From an uncultured Eubacteriales bacterium (lineage in GTDB: Bacteria; Bacillota; Clostridia; Christensenellales; Christensenellaceae), in contig UQXU01000028.1 in the NCBI GenBank assembly GCA_900545085.1, forward strand, positions 1 to 18,921: DNA of 18,921 nucleotides, read 5' to 3'. Position 1 is the stretch's first letter; each line of letters begins with the position of its first letter. The notes beneath the pieces were generated by a model. The model was not told where the DNA came from and ran no database searches. It saw only the letters and a list, made by a program, of their open reading frames with translations. Shown here in pieces: positions 14,699-18,921 of the stretch. A program made the translations under genes and the position numbers.

Positions 14699-14741
14699 TT
14701 GAAATATGCTCTGATTTGCGATATAGTTAATTGAGCATATT
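14699..14741 (+). promoter_or_regulatory. PHP-gene promoter with overlapping inverted repeat
   Basis: TTGAAA (14699-14704), 17 bases, TATAGT (14722-14727) form a good sigma-A promoter. A 9-bp inverted repeat AATATGCTC (14703-14711) / GAGCATATT (14733-14741) brackets the -10 box, with arms at the -35 edge and at the start site. It fits a repressor operator with half-sites about three turns apart, or a DNA loop. Confidence 0.55.
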
Positions 14742-14757
14742 AAAAGAGGTTGCAATA

Positions 14758-15480
14758 ATGAAATTATTAATTGACACACATACCCACACGACACTCAGCG
14801 GACACGCCTACTCCACAGTATTTGAAAATCTGACCTTCGCCGCAAAACATGGGCTGGAAGGAATTGTAGTAGCAGATCATGCGGAACGAGTTCCGGGGGT
14901 TCAGCCAAATTACACATTCAACATACAGAAAATCCTCCCCGAAGAATACAACGGCGTACATATCTACAAAGGAGTGGAGCTGAACATTTACGACTATTAC
15001 GGCAATGTAGATATGACGGAGCTCATGCTCAAGAACAGAGACTTTGCTATAGCATCGCTCCACAAAATTGTGCTCGCTCCCGGTTCGAAAGAGCATAACA
15101 CAGACGCTATGATAGGCGCTCTGCAAAACAAATACGTAGATATAATAGGGCACCCGGGTAATCCGGTTTTTCCCGTAGATGAAGAATCAGTTGTCCTGGC
15201 GGCGGCTAAAAACAATAAGCTGATTGAGATCAACAATCATTCATTCAGCTTCAGAAAAGGCAGCTCCCCGATCTGCCGTAAATTTATACGGCTTTGCAAA
15301 AAGCACGACGTCAGAATCTGCGTAAGCAGCGACGCTCACATTTGTCTGCGTATAGGAATCTTCGACGATGCAATACTGGCTTTGCAAGAGGAAAACTTCC
15401 CGGAGGAATTGATAGTCAGCAGAAATCTAAGCTCGTTTCGTGAGTATTTAAGTGAACGAAAAAACCGGATAGAGCAGTAA
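14758..15480 (+). CDS. PHP-domain phosphatase, YcdX family
   Basis: The 240-residue PHP (polymerase and histidinol phosphatase) protein has the trinuclear metal ligands H8, H10 (DTHTHT), H16, H41 (VADHAE), E74 (GVELN), H102 (ASLH), H132 (GHPGNP), and D192/H194 (SSDAH). The string SGHAYST is typical of the YcdX phosphatase group. These are cytoplasmic phosphatases; the natural substrate is unsettled. The ATG at 14758 has GAGG eight bases upstream. A TTG at 14731 in the same frame lies in the -10/start region and is excluded. The gene ends 8 bases before a repeat/hairpin. Confidence 0.88.
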   Translation: MKLLIDTHTHTTLSGHAYSTVFENLTFAAKHGLEGIVVADHAERVPGVQPNYTFNIQKILPEEYNGVHIYKGVELNIYDYYGNVDMTELMLKNRDFAIASLHKIVLAPGSKEHNTDAMIGALQNKYVDIIGHPGNPVFPVDEESVVLAAAKNNKLIEINNHSFSFRKGSSPICRKFIRLCKKHDVRICVSSDAHICLRIGIFDDAILALQEENFPEELIVSRNLSSFREYLSERKNRIEQ

Positions 15481-15488
15481 GCGCATAG

Positions 15489-15561
15489 CACTTGTTCAAT
15501 AAGAGGTATCGCCCCGTCATTCAACAAGTGAACGAGAGGGGAACATCTGTTCACGGTTATA
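15489..15561. repeat. Hairpin plus second copy of the dispersed repeat tail
   Basis: CACTTGTTCAAT (15489-15500) and ATTCAACAAGTG (15519-15530) pair over 12 positions with one mismatch. Next comes ACATCTGTTCACGGTTATA (15543-15561), identical over 19 bases to 82-100, and four more bases match beyond one mismatch. GAACA-TC-TGTTC inside the tail is also a small dyad. The repeat lies between two convergent genes and supplies the stop codon (minus-strand TAA, 15559-15557) of the flavodoxin-ferredoxin gene. No long T-run accompanies the hairpin. Confidence 0.65.
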
Positions 15562-16381
15562 TAAAAAATTCAGCTTCCTTTCTTTCGGAATAGTTTTGTT
15601 CCAGCATAGCCACATGCGACAAGAAAGCCGGATCATCGAAGTATTTTGCATCTACAGGGCATTTTTTTACACAGGCCTGGCATTTGATACATACGCCGCC
15701 GACCTCAGCAGGATCTTCCTCTGAGATTGAACCCATGGGACATACCCCCGCGCACAATCCGCATTTTGTACATTTATCTAAATCTGTCTTAGGCTTTGCC
15801 TTTAGAAAAACCGCAGGCTTTCCATCAATCCCGAGCGGTTTATAGTACGGGGCAGGATATTCGCCTCTGACATATAAAGAATCAGCAGGCACTTCGCTCA
15901 TACATCTTATTTTCTCAGCTACACGTTTAGCAAAGCTTTTAATGCTTTGTATATCCTCGGCATTAGGGCGGCCTTTCGCAAGGATATTGGAAAAAACGTG
16001 TTCCGCAGGTATCCCCGCAGCAGCTATGCAGCTAAAACCATTGTTCTCAAGCTCGCATTTCAGTTCAATAAGAGCATTATCAAAGTTTCTGTTTCCAAAG
16101 GTTGCTATCGGAACAGCCAATGTATTTTCTCCCGCCAGCTTATCCTGAACGTAAGGGAGCATTTTATTTGGTATTCTTCCGGCATATGTCGGCGTTCCTA
16201 TTACAAGCAGATCATTTTTGCCGAATCTGCAGCTCTTTTCCCGAGCAGCTGGAAGAGTAAAGTCTATCGCCTCAAATTGTGCGTTCAATTCTGAAGCAAC
16301 TGTTTCAGCGATCGTATTTACAACCCTCATTGTGCTGCCTGTCGCGCTATAATACATTGCATATACAGAAGTGATATTCAT
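15557..16381 (-). CDS. EFR1-type flavodoxin/2[4Fe-4S] ferredoxin fusion
   Basis: The 274 residues join a flavodoxin-like domain (about 3-165; phosphate loop YSATGSTMRV, then IGTPTYAGRIPNKM and TFGNRNFDNAL) to two ferredoxin [4Fe-4S] motifs. Cluster 1 ligands are C204, C207, C210 and C214; cluster 2 ligands are C231, C234, C237 and C241. Proteins of this kind are called EFR1 family ferrodoxins and carry electrons in strict anaerobes; the partner is unknown. ATG with GGAGA upstream and a consensus promoter at 16423-16451, so it is transcribed alone. Its stop codon is part of the repeat that ends at 15561. Confidence 0.88.
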   Translation of the reverse strand: MNITSVYAMYYSATGSTMRVVNTIAETVASELNAQFEAIDFTLPAAREKSCRFGKNDLLVIGTPTYAGRIPNKMLPYVQDKLAGENTLAVPIATFGNRNFDNALIELKCELENNGFSCIAAAGIPAEHVFSNILAKGRPNAEDIQSIKSFAKRVAEKIRCMSEVPADSLYVRGEYPAPYYKPLGIDGKPAVFLKAKPKTDLDKCTKCGLCAGVCPMGSISEEDPAEVGGVCIKCQACVKKCPVDAKYFDDPAFLSHVAMLEQNYSERKEAEFFI

Positions 16382-16422
16382 TTTACTTCTCCTGACATTC
16401 TTTTTTATTTAAGTATGTATAT

Positions 16423-16451
16423 ATCATAACATTAAAACACAGCAGTATCAA
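16423..16451 (-). promoter_or_regulatory. Promoter of the flavodoxin-ferredoxin gene
   Basis: Minus strand TTGATA (16451-16446), a spacer of exactly 17 bases, TATGAT (16428-16423). It lies between the terminator of the upstream operon and the ATG at 16381. The leader would be about 35 bases. Confidence 0.7.
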
Positions 16452-16480
16452 TCAGCTTGCGGAATTACGTTATCAAAAAA

Positions 16481-16503
16481 CAACTGAGTAAGCGACTCAG
16501 TTG
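16481..16503 (-). terminator. Terminator of the galU-mtaD operon
   Basis: Minus strand CAACTGAGT (16503-16495), loop CGCTT, ACTCAGTTG (16489-16481), then six T. A perfect 9-bp stem with a T-run is a textbook intrinsic terminator, 12 bases past the deaminase stop. Confidence 0.88.
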
Positions 16504-16515
16504 CTTTTCGAATTC

Positions 16516-17796
16516 TCAAGCATATAGTTTTTTTGCGCATTCCTCGAACTTAATTCTTATCTCTCTTTCATCTGCAAATTGAATTTTACCGTCAGAATAC
16601 AAAATGTCGCCGCCAACCATAGTCATTTTAACGTCAGATCCCAACGCAGAATAAAGCAAATGAGATTCCAAATTTTGTTTAGGCAAGAATCTGGTAGACT
16701 TTGTATCCAGTATTATCATATCTGCCAGCTTGCCTTTGGCAATTTCACCTGCATCTGCGCCAATCGCATACGCGCCGCCTTTCGAGGCCAGCTTTAACGA
16801 CTGCATTATGCTCATGGCTTGCGGACGAGAATATTTCATCTTTTGAAGCTTTGCATTTAACTGCATTTCGTCCAGCATATCCAATCTATTGTTGCTTGCG
16901 GCGCTGTCTGTACCCAGAGCTACATTCACTCCGCAGTCCAGCATATCCAGCACAGGCGCTATGCCGCTCGCCAATTTCAGATTGCTGTTCGGACAGGGAA
17001 CTGCAACTGCGCCTTTGTGCGCTAATATATCCATGTCCTTTTTTTCAATATAGAGACAATGCGCAGCATTTACCTTAACGTCAAATGCTCCCAGCTTATA
17101 CAGCAATTCTATTGGCGTCAATCCGCCATGTCGCATTTTGCACTCTTCATGCTCCAAATGTGTTTCGGAGACGTGTATATGCAGAGGAACTCCGTCTTTT
17201 TTCGCAAGTTCTATAAGCCGCTCTAAAACTTCTGTTCCGGTAGAATATTCAGCATGCGGCGCATAGCCCGCCTTGATTCTGTCGCTCTTCTGCGGTCTTC
17301 TGCAGAACTCTTGCGCCTGCTCCAGAAGCGGAGCGGCATCCTTCAAAGTTTGTCCCGCTACGTTAGCCGCTATTATACCGCGGATTCCGGAAAGCCGAGC
17401 AGCAGCGCAAACCTGGTCTGAAAACATGTACATGTCATATATTGATGTTGTTCCGGACTTCATCATTTCAATCAGCGACAATAAAGCGCCGTAATACACC
17501 ATTTTATCAGTCAGTTTTGCTTCCAGCGGAAAAATCTTTTTTGAAAGCCAATCCTGCAGAGCCAAATCCTCACCCGCACCTCGCAGCAAAGACATCGGAA
17601 GATGTGTATGCGCGTTTACAAATCCGGGAAGGAGCACGCCGCCCTCGGCGTCTATCTCTTTTTCCGCTTTTTCCATCGGTCTTTGTGCGCCAACATAGCA
17701 TATCTTATCGCCATCGACTCCTACAAAACCGTTACGGATTATTTCATCCTTGCTGTTTAACGTGAATATCTCTGCATTTTTAATTAATGTTCTCAT
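16516..17796 (-). CDS. mtaD: 5'-methylthioadenosine/S-adenosylhomocysteine deaminase-like amidohydrolase
   Basis: The 426-residue amidohydrolase matches the MTA/SAH deaminase group. It has H63 and H65 (NAHTHLPMSLLRGAGEDL), GTTSIYDMY, HIHVSETHLE near 210, NAAHCLYI, PCPNSNLKLASGIAP, GTDSAASNN near 295, and a C-terminal composite-domain return (GKLADMIILD). It would deaminate adenosyl groups left from methylation or polyamine synthesis. The exact substrate among MTA, SAH and adenosine is not resolvable from sequence. The ATG overlaps the galU stop by four bases, so the two genes are co-expressed. A terminator follows. Confidence 0.85.
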   Translation of the reverse strand: MRTLIKNAEIFTLNSKDEIIRNGFVGVDGDKICYVGAQRPMEKAEKEIDAEGGVLLPGFVNAHTHLPMSLLRGAGEDLALQDWLSKKIFPLEAKLTDKMVYYGALLSLIEMMKSGTTSIYDMYMFSDQVCAAARLSGIRGIIAANVAGQTLKDAAPLLEQAQEFCRRPQKSDRIKAGYAPHAEYSTGTEVLERLIELAKKDGVPLHIHVSETHLEHEECKMRHGGLTPIELLYKLGAFDVKVNAAHCLYIEKKDMDILAHKGAVAVPCPNSNLKLASGIAPVLDMLDCGVNVALGTDSAASNNRLDMLDEMQLNAKLQKMKYSRPQAMSIMQSLKLASKGGAYAIGADAGEIAKGKLADMIILDTKSTRFLPKQNLESHLLYSALGSDVKMTMVGGDILYSDGKIQFADEREIRIKFEECAKKLYA

Positions 17797-18665
17797 AGCT
17801 TTAGTGTTTTCAAATAGTCTCTGAATTTTTCTGATAAATCTTCCCTATCCAAGGCAAATTCGACTGTAGCCTGAAGAAAGCCCAATTTATCTCCGACATC
17901 ATACCTCTTGCCTTCAAAATCATATGCGTAAACACTTTGAATTTTCATAAGCTCCTGCAAAGCATCTGTCAACTGAATCTCTCCGCCTCTGCCGCGAGGA
18001 ATGCGCTCAAGAATGTCAAATATCTCCGGAGTTATGACATATCTGCCCAATATAGCCATATTGGACGGAGCAGCGCCTACGGCCGGCTTTTCGACCATGT
18101 CTTTAAGTTTATAAAGACCGTTTTCGCCGCTCTCAGGCGCTATTATACCATACTTGTCCACCTGTGAAGGATCTACGTTTTGTACACCGACGACAGAACA
18201 TCCCAGTTTATTATACTGGTCTATAAGCTGCGCTAAAGCCGGCTTTTTAGATACGACAATATCATCGCCCAACAAAACTCCGAACGGCTCGTCGCCGACA
18301 AAATCTCTGGCGCATAGAACTGCATGACCCAAACCATGTGGATGTTTTTGACGAATATAGTGTACATTCACCATATTATCTATGGAGTTCACCTGTTGAA
18401 GCAAATCATATTTGCCACTCTTTTCAAGCTGGAGCTCCAACTCAACATTGCAATCAAAGTGATCTTCAATAGCACGTTTGTTTTTGCCCGTAATTATTAT
18501 AATGCTTTCAACCCCTGAAGCTATAGCCTCCTCTACAATATATTGAATTGTAGGTTTGTCTACTATTGGCAGCATCTCTTTCGGCTGCGCTTTAGTCGCA
18601 GGCAAAAATCTAGTTCCCAAACCTGCAGCGGGAATAACTACCTTTCTGATCTTCTTAAATCCCAT
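17793..18665 (-). CDS. galU: UTP-glucose-1-phosphate uridylyltransferase
   Basis: The 290-residue nucleotidyltransferase makes UDP-glucose for cell-envelope sugars. It has the N-terminal signature VIPAAGLGTRFLPATKAQPK (10-29, with K25), EMLPIVDKPTIQYIVEEA, GHAVLCAR, GVLLGDDI, the VEKP loop, GRYVITPEIFDIL, and RGRGGEIQLTDAL. The name gtaB is used in Bacillus. The ATG at 18665 is typical for the family, but the GAGG upstream is 12 bases away, longer than usual. The intergenic gap to the yjbQ gene upstream is 38 bases with no terminator, so an operon is likely. Confidence 0.95.
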   Translation of the reverse strand: MGFKKIRKVVIPAAGLGTRFLPATKAQPKEMLPIVDKPTIQYIVEEAIASGVESIIIITGKNKRAIEDHFDCNVELELQLEKSGKYDLLQQVNSIDNMVNVHYIRQKHPHGLGHAVLCARDFVGDEPFGVLLGDDIVVSKKPALAQLIDQYNKLGCSVVGVQNVDPSQVDKYGIIAPESGENGLYKLKDMVEKPAVGAAPSNMAILGRYVITPEIFDILERIPRGRGGEIQLTDALQELMKIQSVYAYDFEGKRYDVGDKLGFLQATVEFALDREDLSEKFRDYLKTLKL

Positions 18666-18703
18666 TTCTACATACTTCCTCTTCTTTTTTATTTTTCAGT
18701 TTT

Positions 18704-18921
18704 TTAGTCGCCTATTATTTTAAGCAAAACCTTCTTATCTCTCTTTCCGTCAAACTCGCCGTAAAAAATCTGTTCCCAAGGGCCTAAATCAAGTTTGCCG
18801 TTTGTAATCGCCACCACAACCTCACGGCCCATGACAGTACGTTTTAAATGGGCATCCGCATTGTCTTCAAAACCATTATGAGCATATTTGTCATATGGTT
18901 TTTCCGGAGCCAGCCCTTCCA
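18704..18921 (-). CDS. YjbQ/UPF0047 family protein, partial (5' part outside the window)
   Basis: The last 71 codons of a minus-strand gene read [10 protein letters not shown] ... [18 protein letters not shown] and end in [16 protein letters not shown] and LLKIIGD-stop. The first full codon is at 18919. NADAHLKRT-(V)-[20 protein letters not shown] and the C-terminal KIIG are hallmarks of the YjbQ family (UPF0047). Some members have weak thiamine-phosphate synthase activity in complementation; the real function is not settled. The full protein is about 130-140 residues, so roughly half is missing. It precedes galU by 38 bases. Confidence 0.88.
   Translation of the reverse strand, partial: EGLAPEKPYDKYAHNGFEDNADAHLKRTVMGREVVVAITNGKLDLGPWEQIFYGEFDGKRDKKVLLKIIGD

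Noticed and set aside
14577..14757. Purine riboswitch expected upstream of xpt
   Set aside because: The conserved purine-aptamer core around GGGTTTCTAC is not present on the minus strand; only a promoter and short palindromes are seen.

Overview
The window looks like chromosome of an anaerobic Bacillota (Clostridia) species. Pointers are strong GGAGG-type ribosome sites, frequent TTG starts, a Bacillus-like PhoB/PhoR pair with a TTAACA Pho box, PlsY, Xpt, a family 4-type Fe-S uracil-DNA glycosylase, and a flavodoxin/2[4Fe-4S] protein of the EFR1 type. I cannot name the family from sequence alone. Nearly all of it is tightly packed core genome. No integrase, transposase, CRISPR array, rRNA or tRNA was seen.

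Layout. 1-193 holds nested GC-rich palindromes and a terminator. 194-1786 (-) is a stand-alone FMN-binding glutamate synthase-like protein behind a long structured leader (1787-1966). 1996-2250 is AT-rich with no supported gene. 2310-9532 (-) is one phosphate operon in the order pstS, pstC, pstA, pstB, phoU, an HD phosphohydrolase, phoB, phoR. It starts at a Pho-box promoter (9593-9648), has an attenuator-like hairpin after pstS, and ends in a hairpin at 2251-2286. Diverging from it, 9729-11595 (+) is plsY, a second HD phosphohydrolase and the uracil-DNA glycosylase. 11712-12206 (+) is a MacroD-type macrodomain hydrolase that runs tail-to-tail, with overlapping 3' ends, into a NYN/OST-HTH RNase-like gene (-). 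Upstream of that gene are a lipoprotein of unknown function (-) and xpt (-). xpt diverges from a YcdX-like PHP phosphatase (+, 14758-15480). A second copy of the 5'-edge repeat tail follows, then the EFR1 protein (-), and then a probable operon of yjbQ (partial, cut by the window edge), galU and a mtaD-type deaminase (-).

How the genes work together. PhoR senses phosphate limitation, PhoB would bind the Pho box upstream of pstS, PstSCAB imports phosphate, and PhoU links transporter and kinase. The HD phosphohydrolase is translationally overlapped with phoU, so it is probably made in the same response. The other groups are housekeeping: phospholipid synthesis, DNA repair, purine salvage, UDP-glucose supply, S-adenosylhomocysteine/methylthioadenosine recycling and electron transfer.

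The most notable observations are these: PstS is a circular permutation of the usual fold order; an HD phosphohydrolase sits inside the pho operon; a palindrome-associated repeat occurs at both ends of the window; and the glutamate synthase-like protein has a five-cysteine N-terminal cluster and a structured leader. I found no complete new defence or mobile system.
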